Below, piece after piece: positions 22,801-34,630 of a stretch of DNA of 64,000 bases; position 1 is the first letter of the stretch; each line of letters opens with the position of its first letter. The notes beneath the pieces are model-generated. The model had not been told where the DNA came from. It searched no databases and worked only from the letters and a program-made list of their open reading frames with translations. Where the stretch lies: assembly GCA_011800155.1 (NCBI GenBank), contig CM022372.1:2976001-3040000 (forward strand), given 5' to 3'. The stretch comes from Flammulina velutipes (Eukaryota; Basidiomycota; Agaricomycetes; Agaricales; Physalacriaceae). The translations under genes were made by a program, and so were the position numbers.

Positions 22801-24368
22801 AACAGGTTCACTAGGCTGAGAGACCTCGGCGTCAGTGCTAGCTTTTCGCTGGACAGGCGGTGCAAATGGATTGACGCCGCCCATTTTCGCAATTCGCTCT
22901 GCGACTCGTTTCCTCTTAGCTTCCTCGTCCTCTTCTTCCTCCTCTGCGTCAGTAAGCGGCGCTTCCGTGGAATCATGCGTCTCCTTCGCCGGTGCTGGAT
23001 CGTCACGTATAGGAGACGGAGGAGGAGGAGTATCGTCTCGTCTGTACCCGACTTCCGTGACATCTGCCTCCATAGTCTGAGGAGAGACTGGCGTAGGATC
23101 GGCAGCGACAGAAGGGGTAGAATCCATGTCGGAAGAGGCGATGTCCATGCTAAAGCGCCTCTCCGCGTCTGTAAGTTCCTGCGAACTTCTCGATACAATG
23201 GGTTCTTTGACCTCGGGAGGGTCGTCCACGTTTATACTGAACGTGTCATCGTCTTTGGGCACGGGGGGTACATCGGGTAACGGTTCTTCGACTGTAGCAG
23301 GCTCGTCAGCAGGCGGTCGAGCAGGCGATTTAGCAGCTTTGCGACGAGGAGGAGCAGCGCGTCGAGGGACGGCAGGGACTGGCATAGCATTGGGACTGCG
23401 GGGAGGAATTGATGGAGATGATTCTGGGACGAGAGAATCGGTACTCTTTCCGCTCGCAGGAGGTTCTGAATCTGCACTTTGAGCACCAGCGGTAGCGGGG
23501 AAGTATTCTGTAGCTGCTTTGATGATGAATAGAGCGAAAGATGAAGTGCAACGTTGACATACCCTTAGCTTCAGCTGGAGGCGATTTCGCTGAAGTATCG
23601 GTAGAATCTGGGGATTTAACGGATGCTGGGATGAATGAGAAAGATAGGAATCATCGTTGTGGGGGACTCACCTTCATCGGTTGTCGCGATCTCCTTGGCT
23701 GGCGACTCTGAGGCTGGCGTAGACTTCGGCGTAGGTTTCTTGCCAAACACTGGTGGTCCCATCCCGACTCGGGCACCACCCAGGCGGGCCATACGCGCAG
23801 CAAGAGCCGCTCGCCGCTGCCGTTCCTCTTCCTCTGCATCAACATCTGCGGGCTCCTCCTGATCTGGCTCAGCGGCTGGCGCATCTGTCGGCTCATCTTC
23901 AACCTTCTCGGCCACGATAGGCGGAGATCTAATTGGGATTTCAGGAGATTTGCTGACGACGGTGGGGGTGTCTTCCTCGTCTTGCGGTGGGGACGCGACA
24001 GGAGGGGGCGGTTTCCATTTTGGACGCTCTACAGCTGGCTTTGGAGCAATTGGGGGAGGCGCAGGCGCACCGAACGCCCCGTGACCTTGAAGAGCAGCCA
24101 TACGGTCCTTCAGGCTCCCGCCCTTCCCGATGCTTTCCTTCGCATCGGATGCAGACATTCCGCCTGTCTTCTTCTCGACTACAATGTCATCAGTCGCAGT
24201 CGTCGATGGCTCCGTCGATGGAGATGGAGGGCGAGGTTTCCATGACAGGTTTCCAGGCTTTGGACGTGGCGCCGGTGCTGGTGCAGGGCCAGGCGTCGAA
24301 TTGCCCTTCTCAAAGGCGGCGATGCGGTCGCGTAAAGATCCAATCTTCTTTGGTGGCGGGTCGGACAT
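19883..24368 (-). CDS. BBC1: BBC1/AIM3-like proline-rich cortical actin protein
   Basis: Seven exons give 1377 residues: 24368-23672, 23607-23563, 23516-22566, 22483-21599, 21548-20071, 20016-19963, 19906-19883. The first four introns are all phase 1. Most of the protein is disordered: proline-rich stretches mixed with acidic runs and a repeated short block of the form RMARLGG (KMGGVNPF, KMATMGG, RMARLGGIKFG). The last 170 residues are a folded domain (LTAVWGRIGVQVCEVATAL, GDIVWLSDAKLKGHKG, KKFKIRAFQANQHVGQQ) that I recognise as the C-terminal BBC1/AIM3 cysteine-protease-like fold. In yeast, Bbc1 acts at endocytic actin patches by restraining Las17-driven Arp2/3 activity. An N-terminal SH3 domain, present in Bbc1, is not seen here, so the protein may be nearer Aim3. 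Confidence 0.75.
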
Positions 24369-25275
24369 AGCTGGGCGTTACTTGGTCGTCGTCGTCGTCG
24401 TGATGGTCGGAAGACAAGATGTCCAATGATACTCGCCGGCCTCGAGGCCCGATTTCTCACGCGTCTAATTTGGGCGGAACCCGCCTCTCCAACCAGTTCA
24501 CGTCTTACGATCGCTGCTGGTGTTATCATATTCGAAAACTCTACCCAGTGCCACGCATTTCGGAGTCGACGTTCACCAAAATCTCGGACGAATAGTGGAA
24601 GTATTCATGCGCTCGAGAAACTTGAACTCGTCCTATAACTACGGGCCTCAGCTTCTGCGTCCGCCTCTATTCAAGCGGAACATATCACAACGCTCCTCTC
24701 GTATTCCCAGTATTTAGCGTCGGCGGAACACTGGCTGACCTGGTTCAACTCAAGACACCTGCGCTTGTATGGTCATGGTTCTCTTACCTTCTTGCTCAAT
24801 CGGTGCCAGGCTACCTGGTAATCTCCAACACTTTGTGTCTGATCAGAGTAAAAAGGCAAGTAGAACAAATTCTATCATACGCTTACATGTTCAGAAGACG
24901 CAGAATGTTTATGCAACATCGCTAACGTCAGATGAGCGCGAAAATCGGCAAGCTTGGACATTCACGCAAACTCAGTGTCTCATGCATTTGAAGATCTTAC
25001 TCAGCCGTGGTCATTGGTCAACATTGACAGCAAGGTTGAAGGGTGCAATCACCACCTGGTCTATGTGTACTTAGGGAAATCGTCCCGTCGGGCGTGGCTC
25101 TGACACACTATTTACTTACAGTAATTTGCAGATCCATCAAATCTGCTTAGATATCTCTCAGATATCCTAACCAACGACGCTTACGTTCTCAGGCCGAGAC
25201 GCCACTAGGCAGTGCTGACATCTCAAAGTACTTAACGCTCTATAGCACCTCTCTCATGGTATCGAATTACCCACC
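24369..25275. other. Intergenic stretch between diverging genes
   Basis: The stretch contains the promoters of the BBC1-like gene and the NmrA-like gene. No supported gene was found. Confidence 0.4.
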
Positions 25276-26312
25276 ATGCCATCTACGTCAGTCGCAGTCT
25301 TTGGCTACGGAATACTCGGGAAGCATATCGTGAGCGTATGTGCTCAACACTATATCCCTTTCTTCCCATTAACGATTATCGATCGCCCAGGCCCTCGTAG
25401 AACAAGGCGCCAAAGTCCTTCTATTGTCCAGAGACGCATCCAAGCTCAAAGACGTTCCCGCCGCAGTAAAGACTGCTTCCGTCGACTACACCAACGAGAC
25501 GCAGGTGGCTGAGGTTCTCAGGGAGCATGCGGTCGACGCGGTTGTCATCTCTCTTGGACTCGGCGGTACCGGTCATGACACTGAAACCGTCATCTCCGTT
25601 GTCCAAGTAGCCATTGCTCGCGCCGCCAAAGCAGCAGGCGTGAAACTCTTCGTGCCGAACGAGTTCGGCGCCAACACGGAAGGTTATCCTCCTGGGAGCC
25701 TTCTCGGAGCAAAGAACGCAGCACTGGGTACGTCGCGTTTTCACCATACGCTCAACCTAATACTGGCACTGAATGCATGAACAGCCAAGATCCAGGAGAT
25801 CGGTATTCCCACCATCCGAGTGGTGACAGGCCTCTTCACTGAATTCATCCCCTGGGCGACATCGAGCGCCACCAAGCCCGGTGAATTCGTCGTTGCAGGC
25901 AAAGGCGACAAGAAAGTGAGCTTTACCGCACTCTCCGACATCGGAGGTATGTCGCTGATTTATCCGATGGGCAAGATGCTTATATTTTTTCGCAGGTTAC
26001 GTGGCACATATACTCACCTCGATCCATCTCCCCGAGCTATACAACAAGAGCCTGCTTATCGAAGGGCACGCCGCTACATTCCAGGAGGTTGCCCAGGTTC
26101 TAGGCAAGAAAATCACCTACGTTTCTCCTGAGGAGATAGATCAGCCAATTGTGCGGGAGCTACATAGGTTGGCGGAAGAGGGAAATTCTAGGACTGGGTA
26201 TATACTGACGGATGCTGCATCAAAAGAAGTCGTAGAAAAGAGATCGTCGAGCGGGAATGCGCTTTGGAAGGGACACCAGTGGAAGCAGGTCAAAGATGTT
26301 TACGCAGCATGA
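25276..26312 (+). CDS. NmrA/isoflavone-reductase-like NAD(P)-binding protein
   Basis: Four exons, 25276-25329, 25391-25727, 25785-25946 and 25996-26312, give 289 residues. The N-terminus has a Rossmann motif GYGILGKHI. It is followed by ALVEQGAKVLLLSRD, where the Arg suggests NADP preference, and VDAVVISLG. The mid segment VKLFVPNEFGANTEG is typical of NmrA-like and isoflavone reductase-like proteins, and the usual NAALAKIQEIGIP helix follows. These are atypical short-chain dehydrogenases acting either as reductases of small aromatic substrates or as redox sensors. The substrate cannot be told from sequence. Confidence 0.82.
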
Positions 26313-27254
26313 GTAGTATCCATCCTGATAAGTAGTAGAAAGTGTACTAAATCTATTCATGATCAAGGTTATATCTGACATAATGATATGTGGCGTCGCA
26401 TTCAGCGGCCATCAGTGCCGTTGTTTGTTGCATTTGCAAGGCTACTGATCGTGTACATAAACCTTCTGGCCGCATGTCCACACCTTGGCTTCGTCCCCGA
26501 AGACGCTCTGTATGTTTTCGATTGTTGGATCAGAACAGTATTGCTGATATCATGAATAGGTAGGGTGCTTCGTCAGTGCCACTCTTGAGGCGCTACTTGG
26601 GTGGTGCGTCGTTTTGTTCCGGATCGCAATCGAGAACTCATCTGTCTTCTTGTTAGTGGTTTCGCACTGCACCTGAACATATTCCCGGGTATGGCAAAAG
26701 TCTCTGCCCGGATAGACATCCTAGGGTACTGCGTAGTAGGATCCGAAGATGTCGACACCGTGAGTCGTTCAGATCGTCCGGACTTTTGCGCGCCATACTT
26801 ATCATGCATGTAGCATCTGCGGATAATCGTGGTTGGGTGAATACATACGTGGACTATCAGCATTGCTCTTAGTCCTCGTTTCTCTGCCAAATCAACTACC
26901 CCAGGTCATCGAGCGATTCATTGTTATTGTATTTTGTCAAGTCCGATGCAAATACAATGTTTTGCCCAAATTGAGTTGTGCTTGGGTCAGTGGTCTCATG
27001 ATGTTTGGTGTATTCGTTCTTTGTTGAACTGTGGCGTGAGATACTTCGATCTCTCGCGCACACGTGCGAATTCGCGATATGCCATTGTTCGTAAGAGCGA
27101 CGCGCGCTTTCGAGACAATGCCGATCGTTGACAGGTCTAGTGCAATGGAAACCTCATTGAACCCCTCTGAAAAGACCGCATAATGGCCGAAAAGTGCTTA
27201 AATAGCCTCAGAAATATATCTCATTCTCCTCTCCATCTACCACCAACACTCTCC
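26313..27254 (+). other. Intergenic stretch with a segment repeated at 29.1-29.6 kb
   Basis: Parts of 26388-26930 resemble 29131-29625: TGTGGCGT near the start, GGTGGTGCGT in the middle, and CCAAATCAACTACCCCAG against CCAAATCAATTACACCAG. In both places the last segment can be read as LPNQL-QVI. This may be a duplicated and decayed gene. No intact frame was found. Confidence 0.35.
27198..27207 (+). promoter_or_regulatory. TATA-like promoter element of first HMG gene
   Basis: TTAAATAGCC lies 48 bp before the ATG at 27255. The identical 10-mer lies 45 bp before the second HMG gene. This shared spacing argues for the ATG at 27255 over the in-frame ATG at 27183, which would start upstream of the element. 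Confidence 0.55.
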
Positions 27255-27926
27255 ATGCCAGCCACCAAAACAGCCCTCGACTCGAACAACATCCCTCGTC
27301 CCTGCAACGCCTGGATTCTCTTTCGCACGCATTACGTTCAAACAGCCACTCGCCAAATCGGAGATCCAGTGCCTGGCAGTAGGGCAAAAGTCACTGAGGA
27401 CTCACAGACCGCTTCTGAAATGTGGAAGAGCATGTCGCCCGAGGATAAAGCTCCTTGGTATGAGCTCTCCGAAGAAAAGAAGCGGGAACATCAGGAGCAG
27501 TATCCCAACTACAAGTACAAACCCGGGCCGGCAAAGACAAAGGCCTCGAAGGGTGCGAAAGGACACACCTCGTGTGGAGAAGGATGGGAGCTCGTGACTG
27601 CGCCTGTTCAATCGGAGCCTTTGAAGGACGAAACTGCGTCTGAGGCTTCGTGGAGTGACCAGGCTGACGTTTCGATGAACGAAGGAAATGCCGAGTCCGA
27701 GTCGGAGAAAGAGGACTCCAGCGCCTCTGAGTCTTCCTCCTCTGACATGGACATGGACAATCCTTTGGCCACCGCTAGCGCTACCTCTCGCTTCCAGTCT
27801 ACCTCCACTCCCTTTCTTCTTAAATCGACATTGAAGAGAAACGGGTCATTCCACGACGAAGACTCGCTCCGCTATCCCATTGCCATGTTTGAGACCCAGA
27901 GCTCCAGGTTCAGGAGGCAAGCCTGA
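27255..27926 (+). CDS. HMG-box transcription factor (MATA_HMG type), first copy
   Basis: A single exon of 223 residues. The HMG box covers about residues 13-85: IPRPCNAWILFRTHYV, then SEMWKSMSPEDKAPWYELS and HQEQYPNYKYKPG. This is the fungal MATA_HMG subtype found in mating and sexual development regulators such as the Ste11/Prf1 group. The remaining half is acidic and serine-rich (SESEKEDSSASESSSSD), which could be an activation region. An in-frame ATG at 27183 exists but lies before the TATA-like element. The second HMG gene is 660 bp downstream on the same strand, so the two are likely tandem duplicates. Confidence 0.82.
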   Translation: MPATKTALDSNNIPRPCNAWILFRTHYVQTATRQIGDPVPGSRAKVTEDSQTASEMWKSMSPEDKAPWYELSEEKKREHQEQYPNYKYKPGPAKTKASKGAKGHTSCGEGWELVTAPVQSEPLKDETASEASWSDQADVSMNEGNAESESEKEDSSASESSSSDMDMDNPLATASATSRFQSTSTPFLLKSTLKRNGSFHDEDSLRYPIAMFETQSSRFRRQA

Positions 27927-28586
27927 GCGCCACACATGGCGATGATTTCTCTTTTTCTTTATCTTATTTATGATTACCGACAGTAACGAACCTTTATGAT
28001 AACCCACGTAACTGTATTCGGTCAAACAAACAAATGGAACATCTTCTTACATTCGCGTTGTCATTTTGCCCAGGACTTAGCCAACTTACATGGAGGTGTG
28101 GCGCACGCCCAATCAAACCAGGTGATGTTATAGGTAATACGGACAGCTTGAAAGCATTGAAAATATTCTCATCTACAAATAATTGCGGTAAAAGAACTCC
28201 CAATCGTCGCATTTCTATCTGTAAGTTATGTCAATTAGACCGGTGAAGAAACATATACGGGAAGGCGCTCCCGTGTGCGCGAATTGTGAACGAGATATTG
28301 TATTCTATATCGTCAATCATATGGGTAATGATCTTGTCATTTTTTCTCTATTTGTGCTTTCATCCGTCGTATACCGGTGTTTGACGACTGGGCCCCCAAG
28401 CAATTGTGACGCTAGGGCCCTAACAAACTCCCACAACAACGCATCAAGTCCCGAGATTGTAACACGGTCAATGTGTTCAATGCAATGATGACGATAGGAC
28501 CACTACAATAGAGACGGTCAAAGCATGGTCATTTAAATAGCCCTGACTAGCAGTCCACCATCCTCATCCCACAACCAGCGCCCACC
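27927..28586. other. Spacer between the HMG genes
   Basis: No coding frame is supported. It ends with the TATA-like element of the second HMG gene. Confidence 0.4.
28533..28542 (+). promoter_or_regulatory. TATA-like promoter element of second HMG gene
   Basis: TTAAATAGCC is identical to the element before the first HMG gene and lies 45 bp upstream of the ATG at 28587. Confidence 0.55.
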
Positions 28587-28961
28587 ATGGAAGCCTCTAA
28601 GCCTCGATCTACTCTCCAGACGCATAGCGAATCAGGCGACAGAATCCGCCGTCCCTCTAATAGCTTCCTTCTCTTCCGATCGCATTACGCCCATGAGACT
28701 GGCAAAAACAATGGCCCTGCTACTAAAGACAAGGTCGCCAAAGATTCGAAAGGAGCTGCCGAAGCGTGGAAATCGATGTCTCTCGAGGATAAAGCTCACT
28801 GGAAAGCACTCGCGGAGCAGGAAAAGCGGGATCACAAGGAGAAATATCCCCATTACCAGTACCGCCGGCGCCCTTCGAAGCCCAAGGCCGCACATTCAGT
28901 CGACGTTTCCAACGAATCCGGACCCTCCATCCCTTCCCCTCGCGTCATCTCTAAGCGCTGA
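28587..28961 (+). CDS. Short HMG-box protein (MATA_HMG type), second copy
   Basis: A single exon of 124 residues. The HMG box spans about residues 20-95: RIRRPSNSFLLFRSHYAHE, then AEAWKSMSLEDKAHWKALAE and HKEKYPHYQYRRR. The protein is little more than the DNA-binding box and lacks the acidic serine-rich tail of its neighbour. It might act as a competitor or an architectural factor. The promoter element is shared with the first copy, so the two may be co-regulated. Confidence 0.82.
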   Translation: MEASKPRSTLQTHSESGDRIRRPSNSFLLFRSHYAHETGKNNGPATKDKVAKDSKGAAEAWKSMSLEDKAHWKALAEQEKRDHKEKYPHYQYRRRPSKPKAAHSVDVSNESGPSIPSPRVISKR

Positions 28962-30206
28962 ACCGTAACATACATATTATTCTACAATACGGGCCCAGTT
29001 CTAGCTTCAATTCTCTTCTACACGTCATTTATATCTACAGCTTTATAGCACTACTTTATGATTACAAACGCAAATGCAAAATGCAATACCTGCTTCTCTA
29101 TCCTCCATTCTCCCTGATAGTCAAGAGTACAGTGTGGCGTAGACACGGCCATCACTGCCGGTATTTGTTTGATTCTGAAGCCCATTGATGCCATATATAT
29201 TCCGTTTTTCTGCATCGTTGAACTCTGGTTGACCCCAACGTTTACCCCGATGTGTGGTACGTTCTCTATGCTGCTTACCTCTCCTTGCGATCTAATGTTT
29301 TTACCCAGAAGCTCACTCGTAGGCTGCAAGGGAATGGCAACATTACCCTGAATGCTATTCTATGGATTCCAGTCGCTCGAGAGCCTGCTCTCGGTGGTGC
29401 GTTGCTACCTCCTCAACCTCTCATCTTCTCTAACCAATATCGATAGACGGGATACCGTACATTCCTGCAATGGCTGCCAGAACCCTATCACGCGATAGAG
29501 ATCAAGCAAGCCTCCCAGTGCGTTCTTTTTCCCGTCAAAGTCCTATCGTTCTCACCAAGTCTTGTCATTCGTAGGGGAGCGCCGACTTTATGTTGACGTA
29601 TTACCAAATCAATTACACCAGGTCATTGTCCATCGATGGGCACCTCTCCTGTCCTCCTCTTTCAATCGGGTTGGGCTCAAGGCGTCCTTGCGTGGTCGCT
29701 GTATATCGTTACATTATCTCACCCAATGCAACATTATGATCCCGCAAACCCCCTTGTCCGAACTCGACGTCAATGCTTCGACGCTCGCCGTCGCCGTCGT
29801 TTTGAAATCGCGCTTCACCTCGTGGCGGCTTGTGTTGCTGCGCAAGGTGGTCTGCATCTGCTCTTCTGTGTTTAGCACGACGGCTTTCTGCTCAGTGACC
29901 GCTCTAAATATGTATCCCAGCTACTAATCCATGAGGGTGCTGGTCGACGAGACAGAGCAGCGTAGGGGCTGTAAATTTTGAAGTTGATTTAAATCTGTTT
30001 GCCTCTATCATTTGATCAGTTGGTGCTGATGTGTGGCGCACAAACACATGATTGAAAGGGACTCTAGTCGGTTGATTATTATACTGTATCTTCACGCTCT
30101 GCAGTGTGCACGCGCTCGCCGCCAGTTAAACTTTCGGGTCTCGCGTGGGATCGTGAACTGTGGGAAACAACGTGTTGAACACAAACTACTTCTTCCGCTA
30201 TCATAC
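28962..30206 (+). other. Intergenic stretch containing the second copy of the duplicated segment
   Basis: Bases 29131-29625 resemble 26388-26930 upstream of the first HMG gene. A plus-strand frame near 29250-29400 (YVLYAAYLSLRSNVFTQKL) is open, but no complete gene could be built. Together the two copies suggest that the duplication unit was larger than the HMG gene. Confidence 0.35.
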
Positions 30207-31562
30207 ATGCCTCTTAAAACAATCAAGAAACCTACCAAGTTCTTTCGTGCATCGACCGAGGACAGCGTCCCGGATTCTCTGGCATCTGACAGCGACGACA
30301 CTCGCGTGGATATCACCGAAGATCTGAAAGCGAGGTTCGCGGCGGAATGGAGGAGGTTCAACATCTCGAAGGAATGGCTGGAGAACAGCAAACATCTAGT
30401 AAGGTCGTTTCCGTGATCATACTGCGCCACTTCAACTGTTTGAAGCGTTGTGATTCCTGTATACGAAAGGGTGCGACGTGCATTCCCGCAGAGAATACCG
30501 CTCGGTGCGTCCGCTGTCGAGACATGGCGATCGGATGCAGTCGCTTGTCTCTAGAGCGGAGGTATCGAGCGACTACGCTCTGCGGCTTGCAGAGGTCGGG
30601 GAACGAGGTGGTGGATGCGCTGATAAATGAATTACACCTTGATTGTCGCCGGAAACGAAAGAAGGAAACTGTTCCAAAGCCGAGGAGTGGTGGGATGAAG
30701 CAGAGTGTAGGTTCTAGAAGGTCCATATTCTGTCCAGTTGGTACGACACCACCTCCGAGGAACAAGATCTTCGAGGATGATCCACCGGACGAGGAGCTGA
30801 GAAACAAGGTTATTGAGGTTGTAATCGACTCTGACTCTGACGACCTGGAGATGGAGGTAAGTCGTCGTTCCGCCACATTCTGACATCTGAACAAATCTAC
30901 TGACGGTACTATCGAATAGGTTTTGAAGGAAGAGGACGAAGATCTGGGTTCGTCCCCAAGAACTTTCGTCAGTCCAGAGGTGGATATGTCAGTGGGGATA
31001 AATAGCACCCAGGTACGTCCGTTTTGCATGACTATACGTTGTGCGACGCATTCTACTATGAACCGTATCTGCAGCCTGAGGAGAATATTCACATCGACGG
31101 CTCTCCAGAGATAGCAACGGAAACGCACATATCAGTCTCTCAAGAACTCGATACACAGCTCGGACCTATGCTCTCCGCCACAGCTAGATATTATACTCCG
31201 GAATCTCCTACGTGTACTACCATGATGGATGAACACAACGCCACGATACTAGCATCGACTTCAAATGATCCCCTGACGCCTCTAGGCCTTTTACCTTCTA
31301 GTCTGACCTTGGGCGGTATGTGCTATTTGTTCTCTTTCTTGACAATACTGACATTGATTATCAAACAGACACGCCACTCACCCATTGCCTCCCGACGGCC
31401 CTTGCGAGTGTCAATCATAACGGAGCAATTCAATGGGCTAAGTCGTTGGTGGAGCAGGCGCTGGCTGGATCAGTTGACGGTACAATCACGAGAAGAGAAG
31501 TTGAGGATAAATTGCGGAGGGCACTGGGCGCGCTGGGACAACTGCAGGAGAGGCTGGGATGA
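30207..31562 (+). CDS. Zn2Cys6-like fungal protein
   Basis: Five exons, 30207-30398, 30446-30856, 30920-31012, 31075-31315 and 31369-31562, give 376 residues. Residues 66-95 have six Cys spaced exactly as in Zn2Cys6 clusters: C66-x2-C69-x6-C76-x8-C85-x2-C88-x6-C95. The cluster is not at the N-terminus; an acidic 64-residue segment (SLASDSDDTRVDITEDLKARF) comes first. A basic patch CRRKRKKETVPK follows, then acidic and low-complexity parts, and a C-terminal helix (VEDKLRRALGALGQLQERL). No fungal transcription factor middle domain is present. DNA binding is plausible but not shown. Confidence 0.68.
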
Positions 31563-33488
31563 CGATCACGTGTCCGTGCTTCCAGTATGCTTTCGTAGTC
31601 TCGTACTCATGTCCTTTTCATTTTCTTTGTGGATACGGAGATTACATCTCGCATAAATGATATGCATGAGAGTCATGAGCTGATTCCTCCTTTGTCGGCG
31701 ACTTCCCCTCCACAACTAGTTCTGTTCAAGAAAACAAGGAAGCGTGGATGACGATTGTTATCGCACCACAGCGAAGTGACTCGTGGTCAAGCGCGCCAAT
31801 TTAGAAGTACTTCGCACAGGTAGAATTTCTTCTGATATTATTTCGGAAGAACAACCAATGCAAAATGTGGCGCATTATGCCTGCCAGTGTCGCCCAGCGT
31901 TTTTAATCTCCCCAGATTCTCCCCACAGTTGATCAACGTGCCTCTCCCCCACGATGGAGTGCTCGTGATGTAGAGAGACAGCGGAAGTCGGCTGCTCCCC
32001 ACCCTCTGGATGGGATCACATTTTCGTCCCAAAGGGTATGGATATTCACTCAGCAAACTCGTGCGCACCGCATTGACCTTTCCCGTAATCCCTAGACAGC
32101 TATCTGCCACGCTGGACGGCTCTCATCGCGCACCGTTGCTCCTGTTGGGTTGGGCCGTCGCCGGGAATTCGTCATTCTGCGAGCCTAGCGGTAGACATCA
32201 TAAGAAGGACTTCGAGAGTTCGAAGAATATCAGAGAGTCGGAAATTAGTAGTAAAGACTGAGCATGTGAATTCCTTAGACAAAACAGCAGGCGCTAATTA
32301 GTGTCCACCAGGAGACGTTGGCGAGCGCTAATCCAGCGCTGTCACTGGACGTGTAGACAGAATCAAGCTCAAGCTCGAAATGAGCGCGAAATATGCGAAG
32401 GGAATCATGTCATCCCTCAGATAACGCAGAGAACCCAACTCGGCAGCGGCGCAGAATAAAGTGGCGTACTACCGCGTCCCAGAAGATCGAATCGAAGTTA
32501 GTTTGCACTTGAAAGAAAAGGGGTCGAAACGACAAAGGCGGTGGAGCTACCAGAATACCGTCCTTTCTTCTCGGGAACATCGAAGCCTTCCGAGTAGAGC
32601 AAAGCTGCTCTATGCTTTGCTTTCTGTGCCAAGTTGGGCGAAGATGGCTAGGAACCAGGGATAGATTAGAAAGCGAATGGGCGTAAGTAGACCATAAAAG
32701 GAAAGTCGCCATCTGCACCTGGCTCCACTGCAGCGCAAGAGGGGTTGTGTACACGTAGGGGAGCAGAATAATTGATGTACCTTTGACATCAAAGGATGAG
32801 GAAGTTCATGTTCACACGTTCACCAAATCGGCGGTAACAAAGAATAAGCGAGCGACGTCACCGCTCCACCGTTGACGTCCTTTGAGCGGGCGGTTTAGAT
32901 ACGAGCGATTGGCTCCCAGAATTATGCGGAGAAGGGATGCGGGACTATGTGAAAGAAAGGAGTCAAAGCTGAGTCAAAGGAGCGGCATGGCGTCGGTAGA
33001 CCGAGTCGCCACGTGGAGGCGTGGGAACGCAGTATCGCGGCGAACGGCGAGGTTACCAAGAATAGTAACCGTTGCCACTTAACCGTTTCATGCCACCACG
33101 ACGACTGTCTATGTGTCTACCTATCTCGTTTCCCGTATGGCGATGCAATACTACGAAAGCATTCGACTTGTCAATCGGACCTTTCATTGTCTTTTGGAGT
33201 GCACGAATCCTTCTTCCGGTCGAGGTTCGTAAAATTTTCTGATCTTGGAGTGTCGTGGAGCGGCATGAAATTACGATATGCATGAAGATCTTGACCGATT
33301 GGTGGCTGTATCTGTGGTTATTCGTCGCCTGCGCTGCTTTGGGAAATTTCAATCAGTCGTCATCGCTCCCCTAAATGTTTTGGGATTCGTATAAATGTGA
33401 GCGGGAACAACGAATAAAGTCGTCAACCAACTTTTCAACCCATTTACCAACGCCCTCATCCCTCAGCCTTATCTTCTCATAACCAATC
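31563..33488. other. Intergenic stretch of 1.9 kb
   Basis: No gene was recognised. The right end is the promoter of the phosphatase gene. Confidence 0.4.
33389..33397 (+). promoter_or_regulatory. TATA box candidate
   Basis: GTATAAATG lies about 95 bp before the phosphatase start codon at 33489, a normal distance for a fungal gene with a short leader. Confidence 0.45.
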
Positions 33489-34630
33489 ATGTCTACCTCC
33501 TTCTACGCCGACGCTGTCCTCTTCGACATGGTGTGTACTTTCTTTATCGTGGTTGCCAAATCTAACTCCCCTAGTGTCATTGATTAGGACGGCACACTCA
33601 CTGACTCTATCCAAGCTGTAGAAGCTGCCTGGGGCAAAGTCGCAAAGGACATCGGGCAGGACCCCCACCATGTCATCGCCGCCACCCACGGAAAGCGCGC
33701 TGTCGACAACCTTGCCGAGTTCAAGCCGCATATCAAAGCGCACGAGATGGACGACGAGGTCACCAACTTTGAAGAGTCCATCCTCTTCTTCGCCGATGCC
33801 TACAACCGTCACGGTCCCGGCTCGAGGCGCAACTCAACCACCACTTCACCATTCGAGACTGCTGCCTCGTCGGGCTTCGCTACGCCTGACTTGACGCCCG
33901 GTTCATCTGCGCCTTCATCCCGTGCATCCTCATTCGCTGGTACCGAAGCTCGTCGTCCTTCCTTCGGCGCTCGCCTGGGCTCTGCCCTCCGTATGTCTTC
34001 CGTTCCGGAAGCACAAGTCTACGAACCTACTTTCGATGACTCCGCTATCGGCGGTGCGGACGACGAGGTCTGGGGGGAAGAGTGGAACCCCAAGCTCTTG
34101 AAGCATCAGCTCGACGCATGGCAGATTGAGGCTGCTGCCGTTGACCGCTCTGTGCGGATCCTCCCTGGTGTTAAGAGGGTGATGGACAGCTTACCTGCTG
34201 GACGTTACGCTGTCGCGACCTCCGGCGCGAAGACTTACGGTTAGTGCACCGTGCTTTCCAATATGGCTTATCATTTCCTGACTTTTCGTTCCCTCCAGCT
34301 CATGGTTGCATGACCCGCGTTGGTATTACACCTCCTCCCGTTACCATCACCGCCGACGATAAGCGCCTCAAGGCCGGCAAGCCCGCGCCTGATCCCTTCC
34401 TCCTCGCTGCCAAGTGCCTCGGCTTTGAGGCGAGCAAGTGTGTCGTCTTCGAGGATTCACCCTCTGGCATTCGTGCTGGCGTTGCCTCAGGCGCCACTGT
34501 CATCGCCGTGTGCACTTCGCACGAGCGCTCGAAGATCGAGAACTGCGGTGCTCACTACATCGTTGATGACATGAACTCCATTAAGGTGGAGAAGGAGGGT
34601 GAACAGCTCAAGTTTACTATCCTTGCGTAA
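33489..34630 (+). CDS. HAD-type glycerol-3-phosphatase-like enzyme with serine-rich insert
   Basis: Three exons, 33489-33530, 33588-34239 and 34299-34630, give 341 residues. HAD motif I is DMDGTLTDS (residues 13-21), split by the first intron. The conserved Lys lies in KAGKPAPDPF and the metal-binding acidic pair in VFEDSPSGIRAG. Overall likeness is to yeast Gpp1/Gpp2, which make glycerol under osmotic stress, and to Dog1. Yeast Gpp1 is about 250 residues. The extra length is a Ser/Thr/Pro-rich insert at about residues 95-175 (SRRNSTTTSPFETAASSG and onward) within or next to the cap domain. The insert could be regulatory. Confidence 0.8.

Noticed and set aside
27183..27254. Upstream in-frame ATG for the first HMG gene
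   Set aside because: It lies before the TATA-like element shared with the second HMG gene, so it is probably not transcribed.
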